Source: Methylophilaceae bacterium (GTDB taxonomy: Bacteria; Pseudomonadota; Gammaproteobacteria; Burkholderiales; Methylophilaceae). From it: a DNA stretch of 26,579 nucleotides. A program made the position numbers and the translations under genes. This document shows, in pieces, positions 8,481 through 16,808 of the stretch. The first letter of the stretch is position 1, and each line of letters begins with the position of its first letter. The notes under the pieces are model-generated. The model was not told the DNA's origin. It did not search any database and saw nothing but the letters and a program-made list of their open reading frames with translations. The DNA lies in NCBI GenBank assembly GCA_947379975.1, contig CANCPF010000024.1, positions 1 to 26,579 of the forward strand, written 5' to 3'.

Positions 8481-8508
8481 TGCCAGTATTAAACTACTGG
8501 CATTTTTT
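8481..8508 (+). terminator. Intrinsic terminator between the TolC-like and adaptor genes
   Basis: TGCCAGTA and TACTGGCA form a perfect eight-pair stem with a six-base loop, followed by six T residues. It sits 26 bases after the TolC-like stop codon and 26 bases before the adaptor start, inside what otherwise looks like one operon, so it may act as a partial terminator that lowers pump expression relative to the channel. Confidence 0.8.
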
Positions 8509-8533
8509 GAAAGCTTGATGGGAGTTATCAATA

Positions 8534-9610
8534 ATGAATCGCAAATTAGCCATAATCATAGGCATACAGGCCTTTCTTATTGTCATGCTTTTTTGGGTAT
8601 TGGTATTCTATGGTAAAGATGAATATGAGGCTTCAACACATACCTCTGAAGACAATATCGAGGCACAAAATCGTGTCAGCACCAAACAAGGTTTAGCCAC
8701 TATTCATGTTAGCCCAGCAACGCAGGTACAAAGTGACATTAGTACCAGCGGCTTAAAAACAATTACTCACCAAGGTGGAATCAGTAGCTACGGCAACGTG
8801 ATTGCAATGGATAGCTTATTAGAATTACGCTCGCGTTATCTTGCTGCCAAGGCTGATAGTTTAGTAATTAGTACTTCTTTAGCACACAACAAACTTGAGC
8901 TTGCGCGTTTACGTGAACTGAATTTGGATGACAAAAACGTCTCAGATAAAGTGCTAGCAACCGCGCAGGCCGATACAAAATCGGATGAAGCCAAAGTGTT
9001 TGCTGCAGAATCCAGCGCTAAAAATATCGCTGATACTATGCGCCAAGCTTGGGGCGATACGCTCACTAAACTAGCGACAGACAAAACCCCGAGCAATCTA
9101 TTACAAAGTTTGATCGATTATAAAGACGTGTTGATTCAAATCACCTTACCGTTCGATGCTGCTGAACCGATCGAGAACAGCTACGTAATGGTAGCGCCAA
9201 CGACAGCATCATCTAACTCGGTGCGCGCCATTTATTTATCAAAATCGCCTATGAGTAATGCGACTATTCAAGGTAAAACATACTTTTACCACGCCAACAC
9301 AAACATTTTACGTGCTGGTATGCAAGTGAAAATAAATAGCTTAAGTAACGCCAGCAAGCAGACTGGCGTGGTTATTCCAGCGACTGCGGTTGTTTGGTAC
9401 GCAGGAAAACCATGGGCCTATCGAAAAACCGGCGAAGACCAATTTAGCCGTCTACCAATAAATACTAACATTGAAGTTGATAACGGCTGGTTTTATCAGG
9501 CCAGCACAAAAGCTGACTTAAGCGTTGGGGACCAAGTTGTCATTAGTGGCGCGCAACTATTGCTATCTGAAGAATTTAAGTCTCAAATCACCAACGAGAA
9601 TGAGGATTAA
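8534..9610 (+). CDS. RND efflux periplasmic adaptor subunit (membrane fusion protein), divergent
   Basis: A 358-residue protein anchored by one N-terminal membrane helix (about 5-26). A helical hairpin follows at about 95-175 (SRYLAAKADSLVISTSLAHN, then DKVLATAQADTKSDEAKVFA). After it come a beta-barrel-like part (VLIQITLPFDAAEPIENSYV) and a membrane-proximal part around AGMQVKINSL, VVIPATAVVWYAGKPWAY and LSVGDQVVISGAQLLLSEE. The last two are typical of CusB/CzcB-type adaptors. Its job is to bridge the inner membrane pump and the outer channel. The usual lipoyl/barrel-sandwich halves are short and poorly conserved, so family membership rests mainly on the C-terminal motifs and the neighbours. 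GGGAG nine bases before the ATG sets the start; the RND pump gene begins six bases after its stop. Confidence 0.8.
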   Translation: MNRKLAIIIGIQAFLIVMLFWVLVFYGKDEYEASTHTSEDNIEAQNRVSTKQGLATIHVSPATQVQSDISTSGLKTITHQGGISSYGNVIAMDSLLELRSRYLAAKADSLVISTSLAHNKLELARLRELNLDDKNVSDKVLATAQADTKSDEAKVFAAESSAKNIADTMRQAWGDTLTKLATDKTPSNLLQSLIDYKDVLIQITLPFDAAEPIENSYVMVAPTTASSNSVRAIYLSKSPMSNATIQGKTYFYHANTNILRAGMQVKINSLSNASKQTGVVIPATAVVWYAGKPWAYRKTGEDQFSRLPINTNIEVDNGWFYQASTKADLSVGDQVVISGAQLLLSEEFKSQITNENED

Positions 9611-9616
9611 AGCGTC

Positions 9617-12600
9617 ATGATGTCAGCTTTAGTCCGTTTTTCTATACGCTTTAGTGGCGTGATTATTGGCTTAGCCACGCTGGTGGTGCTTTATGGCATT
9701 CACAGCCTTACGCACAGCAATTTAGATGTTTTTCCCGAGTTCTCGCCCACACAAATCATCATTCAAACTGAATCTGCTGGAATGTCGGCAGAATTAGTTG
9801 AAAGTCTAGTCAGCCAACCGATTGAAACGAGCATTGCCGGTACGGTGGGCATCATCAGTTTACGCTCACAGTCCATTCCGGGTTTGTCGATAGTCACCGT
9901 CATTTTTAATGAAGATACCGACATCTACAGGAATAGACAGGTGGTGGCCGAACGTTTGGCCACGCTTAGCAATCGCTTACCGCAAGGCATCACGCCCAAT
10001 ATCACGCCACTAACTTCTTCGGCAAGTACGGTGTTAGGCGTTGGCTTGACCTCAAAAACTCGCAGCCTAACAGAATTACGCACTATTGTAGATTGGACTA
10101 TCGTGCCACATTTGCTGGCCATTCCTGGGGTAGCCGATGTCAATGTGTTTGGCGGTAAAGTCCGGCAGTTTCAGGTACAAGTTGATCCAGAAAAAATGAT
10201 TCACTATGGCATTTCGCTGACTCAAATAGAGGAAGCAGTTAAAAAAGCCACCGGTGTTCGAGGCAATGGTTTTATTGAGAATAAAAATCAGCGCATAGTG
10301 ATTAATACTGAAGGGCAATCAATGACGCCACAGAAATTGGCGTTAGCAACACTGCTATATAGAAATGGCCAAACGATTAGATTAGGCGACATCGGCAAGG
10401 TGGTTGAAGGCGAGGCACCTTCAATTAGTGCGGCATCAATCAATGAAGAAACTGGCGTTTATTTATCGGTACAAGGTCAACTTGGCGCAAATACGCATGC
10501 AGTCACTCAGGCCATTGAAGATGCACTCGATGAAATAAAACCGAGTTTAACTGCCGAGCAAGTAGTGTTACATGAAGGCTTATTTAGGCCAGATAACTTT
10601 ATTGAAGTGGCGATTAAAGGCGTGCGTACCGACATTTTAATCGGCTCGATATTGGTGATTACTGTACTGTTTTTATTCTTATTTAATGCCCGTACTGCGT
10701 TTATTTCTGCCACGGCCATTCCACTTTCACTATTGACCGCGATTGTGGTGATGAGCTATTTTAGAATCGGGCTCAATATCATGGTACTTGGCGGATTAGC
10801 TATTGCATTAGGGGAAGTGGTCGATGATGCTATTATTGATACTGAAAATATTTTCCGGCGGCTACGTGAAAATCGATTATTAACCCAGCCCTTGCCTACC
10901 CATCAAGTGGTGTTTAACGCCTCTATGGAAGTGCGCAGCTCAGTAGTATACGCAACCATTATTGTGGCCTTGGTATTTATGCCGCTACTCACATTAGGCG
11001 GTGTTGCTGGTAAGCTTTTTGCACCGTTGGGCTTTGCTTACATTGCCGCCATTTTGGCCTCTTTAGTGGTGGCGCTAACACTGACACCAGCGCTTTGTTA
11101 TTTGCTATTGGGCAATGCCAAGCTAGAAGCCGAAGATCCACCGATGATACGCATTATCAAAAAATGGTATGTGCGAGTGCTTTATAAAATTGAAAAACAA
11201 TATAAAGCGGTCATGGCGATTAGCTTTATATTTATCGCTCTTGGCTTAGCCGTTTTACCTTTATTCAAAAGCCAGTTCATACCAGCACTGCATGAAGGCC
11301 ATTACATTATGCACATGACCGCCGTGCCCGGCACTTCGGAACAAGAATCGCTACGTATCGGCAAAAAAGCTTCTGCGATTATTCGTAAAATTAAGGGCGT
11401 TAAGTCAGTCACGCAATGGGTAGGCCGTGCGCCTAACGCTGCGGATACCTTTGGCACACATTACAGCGAGTTTGAAATTGAAGTAGGTGCAATTTCAGGC
11501 GAAGAACAAAATCGCATATTAAGAAATATTCGCGAAGAAATGGCTGGTGAAGCCAAAGATGATGATAACGATGGTAAAGCCGAGCTTGGTTTTGTTGGCG
11601 TGAATTTTGCCATCAATACTTTTTTAACTGAACGTATCGAAGAAACTATTTCTGGTTACGCTGCTTCAACAGTAATTAACCTCTATGGTAATGATTTAGA
11701 TGCTTTAGACCGTGATGCGCAAGCAGTTGCTAGCATCATTAGTAACGTTAAAGGTGCGGCCGATGTGCTAGTACAATCTCCTCCGGGCACACCACAATTG
11801 GTGATGCGTTTACGTCCAGAAAAATTAGCCCTTTGGGGTATGCAACCAACAGAAGTTCTGGACAATATTCGTGCGGCTTTTGAAAGTGTACCCATTACAC
11901 AAGTTTATCAGGGGAATCGTGTAATAGGCGTTAGCGTAGTGCTAGATTTAGCCTCACGCGACGATGTACTAGACGCAGGAAATTTGCCACTATTTAATCC
12001 TGATGGCAAGCTGCTGCGATTACGCGATGTTGCCGATATTGTGCAGGAAAACGGCCGCTCCAAAATATTACATGCCGGCGCAAAACGTATACAAACCGTC
12101 ACAGCAAATGTTAACGGCCGTGACATTGACGCCTTTACCGACGAGATTAAAGCTAAAATAAAAAATGATGTGACCTTATCCAAAGGTACTTATTTAGAAT
12201 TCACTGGCGCAGCAGAAGCTAATGCAAAATCACGTGAAGCGCTCATTTTGCAATCATTTTTAGCCGCAGTGGCCGTATTCCTAATGCTCTATATTGCCTT
12301 CGGCAGACTACGGAATTTACTACTTACATTTGCTAACCTGCCCTTCGCACTCATAGGCGGCGTACTGGCAGTATTATTCACCGGTGGTTGGATTTCACTA
12401 GGTTCCTTAGTCGGCTTTGTTACGTTGTTTGGCATCACACTGCGTAATTCCATCATGATGGTTTCACACTATCAACACTTAATCGATAAAGAACATTGCA
12501 TCTGGGGTTTAGAAACCTGCATACGCGGCGCCTCAGAACGATTACCTTCCATATTGATGACGGCCATAGTCACGGCGCTCGGACTGTTACCGTTAGCGGT

Positions 12601-12748
12601 TGGCAGCGGCCAGCCCGGGCGCGAGATTGAAGGGCCGATGGCAACTATTATTGTCGGTGGCTTAATCACATCAACCATCCTTAACTTATTAATTCTGCCT
12701 ACCATCATGTTGCATTTTGGTCGCTTTAATAAGCAAGACAAGTTCTAG
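9617..12748 (+). CDS. RND efflux pump inner membrane permease, CzcA/CusA-type
   Basis: At 1043 residues this is a full-length RND transporter that uses proton flow to expel substrates from the periplasm or membrane. The first membrane helix (12-30) leads to LDVFPEFSPTQIIIQTESAG, the start typical of heavy-metal-efflux (HME) members, with LVSQPIETSIAGTVG further on. Two porter regions alternate with two clusters of membrane helices. Helix 4 carries GEVVDDAIIDTEN (399-411), the proton-relay aspartate motif; most HME pumps have G-x-x-V-D-x-A-V-V-V-V-E-N here, so extra acidic residues are unusual. HYIMHMTAVPGTSEQESL is in the position of the metal-pump porter loop. The substrate cannot be read from sequence; divalent or monovalent metal is a family-level guess. 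AGGA about ten bases upstream supports the start, a tandem ATG ATG. Confidence 0.9.
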   Translation: MMSALVRFSIRFSGVIIGLATLVVLYGIHSLTHSNLDVFPEFSPTQIIIQTESAGMSAELVESLVSQPIETSIAGTVGIISLRSQSIPGLSIVTVIFNEDTDIYRNRQVVAERLATLSNRLPQGITPNITPLTSSASTVLGVGLTSKTRSLTELRTIVDWTIVPHLLAIPGVADVNVFGGKVRQFQVQVDPEKMIHYGISLTQIEEAVKKATGVRGNGFIENKNQRIVINTEGQSMTPQKLALATLLYRNGQTIRLGDIGKVVEGEAPSISAASINEETGVYLSVQGQLGANTHAVTQAIEDALDEIKPSLTAEQVVLHEGLFRPDNFIEVAIKGVRTDILIGSILVITVLFLFLFNARTAFISATAIPLSLLTAIVVMSYFRIGLNIMVLGGLAIALGEVVDDAIIDTENIFRRLRENRLLTQPLPTHQVVFNASMEVRSSVVYATIIVALVFMPLLTLGGVAGKLFAPLGFAYIAAILASLVVALTLTPALCYLLLGNAKLEAEDPPMIRIIKKWYVRVLYKIEKQYKAVMAISFIFIALGLAVLPLFKSQFIPALHEGHYIMHMTAVPGTSEQESLRIGKKASAIIRKIKGVKSVTQWVGRAPNAADTFGTHYSEFEIEVGAISGEEQNRILRNIREEMAGEAKDDDNDGKAELGFVGVNFAINTFLTERIEETISGYAASTVINLYGNDLDALDRDAQAVASIISNVKGAADVLVQSPPGTPQLVMRLRPEKLALWGMQPTEVLDNIRAAFESVPITQVYQGNRVIGVSVVLDLASRDDVLDAGNLPLFNPDGKLLRLRDVADIVQENGRSKILHAGAKRIQTVTANVNGRDIDAFTDEIKAKIKNDVTLSKGTYLEFTGAAEANAKSREALILQSFLAAVAVFLMLYIAFGRLRNLLLTFANLPFALIGGVLAVLFTGGWISLGSLVGFVTLFGITLRNSIMMVSHYQHLIDKEHCIWGLETCIRGASERLPSILMTAIVTALGLLPLAVGSGQPGREIEGPMATIIVGGLITSTILNLLILPTIMLHFGRFNKQDKF

Positions 12749-12776
12749 CAGCAAGCTGACAACTACTTTTATAACA

Positions 12777-13145
12777 ATGCGTAAACAGTTTATTAAATAT
12801 TGTACTGCCGGTGGATTTTCTACACTGATTCACTACTTGGCATTTATACTGGCCATCAAAATACTCTGTTGGCCAGCATGGCAAGCAACATTGTTAGGCG
12901 CAACGATAGGCGCTCTAACCGCTTACCTACTTAATTATCACTATACTTTTTCCAGCAAAATAGCGCACGCCAGAATACTACCCAAGTTCTTAATCACCGC
13001 CGGCTTAGGGGTTATAATACAAACCTTAATTGTGGCTGGCTTAAGCCAACATTGGCATTTACATTACATGCTTGCGCAAATAATCGCGACTGGCACAGGA
13101 CTAATATTGACCTTTATAATCAATCGCTTTTGGACGTTCGCATGA
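12777..13145 (+). CDS. GtrA-family membrane protein, putative polyprenyl-phosphate-sugar flippase
   Basis: A 122-residue protein with four predicted membrane helices. It shows the GtrA pattern: FIKYCTAGGFSTLIHYLAF at the start, LTAYLLNYHYTFSS between helices 2 and 3, and FIINRFWTFA at the very end. GtrA proteins are thought to flip undecaprenyl-phosphate-linked sugars across the inner membrane for O-antigen or lipid A decoration. The frame is open further upstream (from 12717, overlapping the pump gene), but residues before MRKQF are low-complexity and absent from typical family members, so the ATG at 12777 is preferred. Its stop overlaps the next start in an ATGA arrangement, indicating translational coupling. 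It begins 28 bases after the RND pump with no terminator between. Confidence 0.88.
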   Translation: MRKQFIKYCTAGGFSTLIHYLAFILAIKILCWPAWQATLLGATIGALTAYLLNYHYTFSSKIAHARILPKFLITAGLGVIIQTLIVAGLSQHWHLHYMLAQIIATGTGLILTFIINRFWTFA

Positions 13146-14128
13146 CTGACTCGACAAAAAAATTAATGCTACAGCCTACTCCAGACATTGAGCCTAGCAT
13201 TATTGAACTCAGCATCATAGTACCGGCTTATAACGAAGAAGCTGTGCTGCCGATATTCCACGAAAAAATTCTTGAAGTCCTCACGCCACTTAATATCAGT
13301 TACGAAATCGTTTATATCAACGACGGTAGTCGAGACAACACTGAAGCGATCATTCTGCAGCTACAAAAACAGTGTCCTCAAATTGCCTATGCAAAATTTA
13401 GCCGTAACTTTGGTAAAGAAGCGGCCATGACTGCGGGCTTTAAATTATGTCGCGGCGACTCAGCGATTATGATAGATGCTGACTTACAGGATTCACCTAC
13501 ACTGATTCCAGCAATGCTAGAAGCTAGACGTAATGGCGCAGATATTGTTAATATGAAGCGTTCTGAACGTTATGGTGAGCCAATGTGGAAGAAAACAACG
13601 GCCAGTATGTTTTACCACTTGATTGGTAAAATTAGTGAGGTATCTATTCCTCATAATGTGGGTGATTTCAGGTTGTTCAGTCGACGTGCAATAGAGGCTA
13701 TCAATCAGCTTAACGAGCGTGGTCGCTTCATGAAAGGCTTATATGCGTGGGTGGGCTATCCGCAAGCCACCATAGAATACGAGCGTGACCCGCGTGCTGC
13801 TGGTGATACTAAATGGCCTTTTTTTAAATTGGTTGGCCTAGCCTGGCAAGGCATTACCGCATTCTCAACCGCACCACTACAAATGGCAACTTGGTTAGGT
13901 TTAGCTAGTGCCGGCAGCGCGTTTGCATATGCCAGCTACTTTCTACTTAAAAGTCTAGTCACGCCAGATACCGTACATGGCTTCCCTACCCTTATTATCG
14001 TCATTCTGTTCTTGGGCGGCTTGCAATTATTCTGCATCGGTATTTTAGGTGAGTATCTTGCGCGCATCTACACCGAAGTTAAACAACGTCCAGTGTATTT
14101 AATCGAAACATTCTACCCAGCAAAATAA
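13142..14128 (+). CDS. Family 2 glycosyltransferase, polyprenyl-phosphate type (GtrB/ArnC/DPM1-like)
   Basis: The 328-residue protein moves a sugar from a nucleotide sugar onto undecaprenyl phosphate at the cytoplasmic face. The GT-A domain shows SIIVPAYNEE (24-33), NDGSRDNT (60-67) and the metal-binding DADLQDSP (112-119). The RDPRAAGDTKWPFFKL region, followed by two membrane helices and the tail GEYLARIYTEVKQRPVY, is characteristic of the GtrB/ArnC branch. The start at 13142 overlaps the GtrA stop by four bases; an upstream in-frame start at 13052 would lie inside gtrA and add non-family residues. Which sugar it uses cannot be told. It supplies lipid-linked sugar to GtrA and to the GT39 protein downstream, forming a three-part glycosylation cassette. 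Confidence 0.92.
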   Translation: MTDSTKKLMLQPTPDIEPSIIELSIIVPAYNEEAVLPIFHEKILEVLTPLNISYEIVYINDGSRDNTEAIILQLQKQCPQIAYAKFSRNFGKEAAMTAGFKLCRGDSAIMIDADLQDSPTLIPAMLEARRNGADIVNMKRSERYGEPMWKKTTASMFYHLIGKISEVSIPHNVGDFRLFSRRAIEAINQLNERGRFMKGLYAWVGYPQATIEYERDPRAAGDTKWPFFKLVGLAWQGITAFSTAPLQMATWLGLASAGSAFAYASYFLLKSLVTPDTVHGFPTLIIVILFLGGLQLFCIGILGEYLARIYTEVKQRPVYLIETFYPAK

Positions 14129-14145
14129 GGTGTTAATTTAAATTT

Positions 14146-15618
14146 ATGAATCAAATTTCACGCTTTTGGCTGGATGCTAAAGACACGCTAGGTAGGCGCA
14201 CTGTTTTGATTTTTGCCGCACTGATTATAGTGCGGCTTATTTCCTTGGCACTTTATCCACTGATGGATATGACCGAAGGTCGCTATGGTGAAATAGCTAG
14301 AAAAATGGCTGAAATGAACGATTGGATTACGCCTTGGTATGACACCGGCGTGCCATTTTGGGGTAAACCACCATTGTCTTTTTGGATGTCAGCGATAGGC
14401 GTCAAATTATTTGGTATCAATGAATTCGCAGTTAGGTTCCCGCATTTCTTAGCCGCATTATTAGTCATAGTAATTGCTTCTGACTGGGCAAAGAAAAGCC
14501 AAATCAACCCTTATTACGTCATTATTATACTGAGCACCTCGTTTATATTTTTGGTCTCATCGGGCGCGGTAATGACAGACATGGCCCTGTGCGTTGGCAG
14601 CACTTTAGCGTTGAGAGCCTGTTGGTTACGTTTACGTGGCAAGGAATCTGCAAGACAACGTGAGCAAGTCTTATTCTTCATCGGCCTAAGCATCATGTTG
14701 TTGGCAAAGGGTCCAGTTGGCTGGGTACTGGTATTTCTGCCAATTGGCTTGTGGGCGCTATTTAGCCAAGCCATTAAAGAAACGTGGCAAGGATTAGCAT
14801 GGATCATTGGCGGCCTAACCGCAATACTTGTGGTTACACCTTGGTATTTATTGGCTGAACAACATACCCCGGGATTTTTACATTACTTCTTTGTTGGTGA
14901 ACACTGGCAGCGCTTTACGGTTTCTGGCTGGAAAGGTGATTTATACGGCACCGCCCACGCCACACGTAGAGGCACTATTTGGTTACAGTTTATTTATGCC
15001 ACCTTACCTTGGAGTTTTATTTTAGCCATATCTACGTGGGTTTATAGAAAGTCAGCAGTATCAAAAAGCCCTGCTGCACAAAAAGATTTAAGCCTGTTTT
15101 TACTGCTTGCCACCATTTCACCCTGCTTGTTCTTCACTATGTCAGGCAATATTTTGTGGACTTATATATTACCTGGCGTACCAGCTTTCGCCATGTTACT
15201 GGCGCTGTACTTGGATAAGCTTGGTCAAACAATCGCTAAAAAAATCCTGTTTATTGGCACAACTGCAAGTGCCTTAGTCTTTGTCGGCGTATTAAGTACT
15301 TTAACGATTGGCCATGCTGCAGATTTAAAATCGGCTAAATCCATTACACAATTATATGAAGCGCAAAATGTGACAAAAGATCATATGTCGCCACTGGTAT
15401 TTTTAGGAGATAGGCCTTATTCAGCCATGTTTTACAGTCATGGCCTAGCCTTAAAAATGGCCAGCCTAGAAGAAATCAGCTTATACGCAGAAACTAATCC
15501 TACTTATATTGCCATAAAAAAGAATCAATTAAGCGGCTTAGAACAAGCATTAAAGAATCTAACCGTGGTCGGTGATACCGGCAACTATCGCTTATTTTTA
15601 ATGCTTAATCATATTTAA
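14146..15618 (+). CDS. GT39 / ArnT-like membrane glycosyltransferase
   Basis: A 490-residue polytopic membrane protein of the PMT/ArnT superfamily, which moves a sugar from a polyprenyl-phosphate donor to lipid A, another glycan or protein on the periplasmic side. After the first helix, the loop MDMTEGRYGEIARKM (about 40-54) carries the conserved acidic residues, followed by DWITPW and GVPFWGKPPLSFW, closely matching the ArnT pattern of Glu-x-Arg-Tyr, Asp-Trp and Lys-Pro-Pro. About ten or more hydrophobic segments run to residue 400, with a short soluble C-terminal domain, smaller than in ArnT (about 550 residues). It starts 17 bases after the GT2 gene. Its 3' end overlaps the convergent pterin dehydratase gene by 14 bases. 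The acceptor is unknown; lipid A or LPS core is the best guess. Confidence 0.85.
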   Translation: MNQISRFWLDAKDTLGRRTVLIFAALIIVRLISLALYPLMDMTEGRYGEIARKMAEMNDWITPWYDTGVPFWGKPPLSFWMSAIGVKLFGINEFAVRFPHFLAALLVIVIASDWAKKSQINPYYVIIILSTSFIFLVSSGAVMTDMALCVGSTLALRACWLRLRGKESARQREQVLFFIGLSIMLLAKGPVGWVLVFLPIGLWALFSQAIKETWQGLAWIIGGLTAILVVTPWYLLAEQHTPGFLHYFFVGEHWQRFTVSGWKGDLYGTAHATRRGTIWLQFIYATLPWSFILAISTWVYRKSAVSKSPAAQKDLSLFLLLATISPCLFFTMSGNILWTYILPGVPAFAMLLALYLDKLGQTIAKKILFIGTTASALVFVGVLSTLTIGHAADLKSAKSITQLYEAQNVTKDHMSPLVFLGDRPYSAMFYSHGLALKMASLEEISLYAETNPTYIAIKKNQLSGLEQALKNLTVVGDTGNYRLFLMLNHI

Positions 15619-15994
15619 TATATTTAAAACGCACATCATCATTAGGCGTGCCTTCTAAGGCATTTTTTGAGCCGTCGGCACTTACTTCCAGCGCTGGTTG
15701 CCAGTTAATCACAGATTCTATTTTAGCCGCCAACGCAAAGTCTTTGTCGGTAATTCCTTTTGCATCATGCGTGCATAACTTAACAATGACGAAAGCATAA
15801 GACACGGCCAAATCAGGATGATGCCAAGCAGCCTCGGCTAAATGCCCAATAGTATTTACCACCATTAGCGTGGCTTTCCAGCCGCTGGTTTTATACTTGC
15901 GGCGGATCCAGCCATTTTCTAAATACCAGCTAGGTAACTCGGCTTTTAGCTTTTCTTCAACTTCCTGTACTGAATAGATTTTATTGGTTTTCAT
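15605..15994 (-). CDS. Pterin-4a-carbinolamine dehydratase (PCD/DCoH) homologue
   Basis: The 129-residue protein has the PCD fold pattern. The active-site HHPD (58-61) follows HLAEAAW, then YAFVIVKLCTHDAKGITDKD supplies the third conserved histidine and the GIT-x-x-D turn. The known reaction dehydrates 4a-hydroxy-tetrahydrobiopterin after aromatic amino acid hydroxylation, but no hydroxylase gene is nearby. Instead it is the last gene of a cofactor operon, 47 bases after the MfnE-like kinase. PCD homologues are known to recur in gene islands for H4MPT-linked C1 transfer in methylotrophs, and a role in pterin (H4MPT) synthesis or recycling is the better inference. The N-terminal 25 residues and the C-terminal 25 (about 105-129) extend beyond the core. 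The tail overlaps the GT39 gene. Confidence 0.82.
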   Translation of the reverse strand: MKTNKIYSVQEVEEKLKAELPSWYLENGWIRRKYKTSGWKATLMVVNTIGHLAEAAWHHPDLAVSYAFVIVKLCTHDAKGITDKDFALAAKIESVINWQPALEVSADGSKNALEGTPNDDVRFKYIKYD

Positions 15995-16041
15995 ATAAGC
16001 TCTTTCAAAATAGAAAGTATGTGAATTAAGAAAAATTAACG

Positions 16042-16683
16042 TTAAGCCGTGATGCGCAAGCCATGCACTGCAAGTTTTTGCAGACTAAAACCTTGCTCAA
16101 ATATGCTGTAATCGGCTTTATTTAACACATAAGTTTGATAGCTGTTGCCGACTTTTTTTTGTGAAATAAATGCTGGAAATTGACTATCAATTAACCTATC
16201 TTCAACCAACACTTCTACAGAAATTGGCTTTTTAGATTGATAGTCTAGCAGCGATTTAGACTTCACTAATAGCAGTTGCTCAGCGCCTAGCTTATTTGCC
16301 AACCAGGCACTCAAACTATCAGATGTTACATTCCAATTTTTAGGGATCGTATCATCTGTAAGCACCATTTTACTTGGTAGCCAAACTATCCCTCGATGTT
16401 GCCAGCCACGTTCAGCAATCTCCAACTCACTACTCGCCGTGACTAGCTCAGGATTCATTCGCGCAAGTAATATGCCAAACTGATCCATGGCTAATAGTGC
16501 CAGTTCATGCGATGCCGCGTCATCCATATTACTGATTTTTTGTGCATCCCTAACAGCATCAGCAAATAAGCCTCCACCTGGCACAATAATCACTTTGCCC
16601 TGACCAAATTTAGCAACCAGCGCTAGCCAGTGTGCCAATTCTGGTGAGCCTAGCAAACTGCCCCCAAGTTTTAATATCCACAT
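16042..16683 (-). CDS. Amino-acid-kinase-fold protein, MfnE-like (methylofuran biosynthesis)
   Basis: A 213-residue kinase of the aspartokinase/uridylate kinase fold. It has the phosphate-binding LKLGGSLL (4-11), VPGGGLFADAVR (34-45), and the nucleotide-site VTSDSLSAWLA (119-129) followed by LLLVKS. In methanogens the kinase MfnE phosphorylates the aminomethyl-furan phosphate to a diphosphate ready for coupling. Relatives of this type also occur in proteobacteria that oxidise formaldehyde through H4MPT and methylofuran. The assignment to that step is an inference from fold and from the adjacent MfnD- and MfnF-like genes. AAGGA seven or eight bases before the ATG supports the start. It is preceded by 125 bases that hold a tandem repeat and followed after 47 bases by the PCD gene. 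Confidence 0.75.
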   Translation of the reverse strand: MWILKLGGSLLGSPELAHWLALVAKFGQGKVIIVPGGGLFADAVRDAQKISNMDDAASHELALLAMDQFGILLARMNPELVTASSELEIAERGWQHRGIVWLPSKMVLTDDTIPKNWNVTSDSLSAWLANKLGAEQLLLVKSKSLLDYQSKKPISVEVLVEDRLIDSQFPAFISQKKVGNSYQTYVLNKADYSIFEQGFSLQKLAVHGLRITA

Positions 16684-16738
16684 AGGCTTGTCCTTCAGAT
16701 TTTGCGCATAAATTTAGATGGAGTGCCTTATAGATAAA

Positions 16739-16769
16739 CTATTTGACAGATGATCTATTTGATAGATGA
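16739..16769. repeat. Two tandem 15-bp direct repeats upstream of the MfnE-like gene
   Basis: CTATTTGACAGATGA (16739-16753) is repeated one base later as CTATTTGATAGATGA (16755-16769), differing at one position, with a 16-base period. They lie in the 125-base gap between pabB and the MfnE-like gene, 56 bases before the latter's start. They could be paired protein-binding sites or chance duplication; no function can be assigned. Confidence 0.5.
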
Positions 16770-16808
16770 ATAGGTGATTTTATTTATAATCAACATACGA
16801 TCTACTGA

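Noticed and set aside
12717..12776. Longer start for the GtrA gene
   Set aside because: The extra 20 residues overlap the RND pump gene and are Ser/Thr-rich; GtrA homologues start near the ATG at 12777.
13052..13141. Longer start for the GT2 gene
   Set aside because: It would lie inside gtrA; the ATGA overlap at 13142 gives a normal N-terminus.
16002..16017. Small stem CTTTC/GAAAG upstream of the PCD-like gene
   Set aside because: A five-pair AT-rich stem is too weak to support a regulatory or terminator call.
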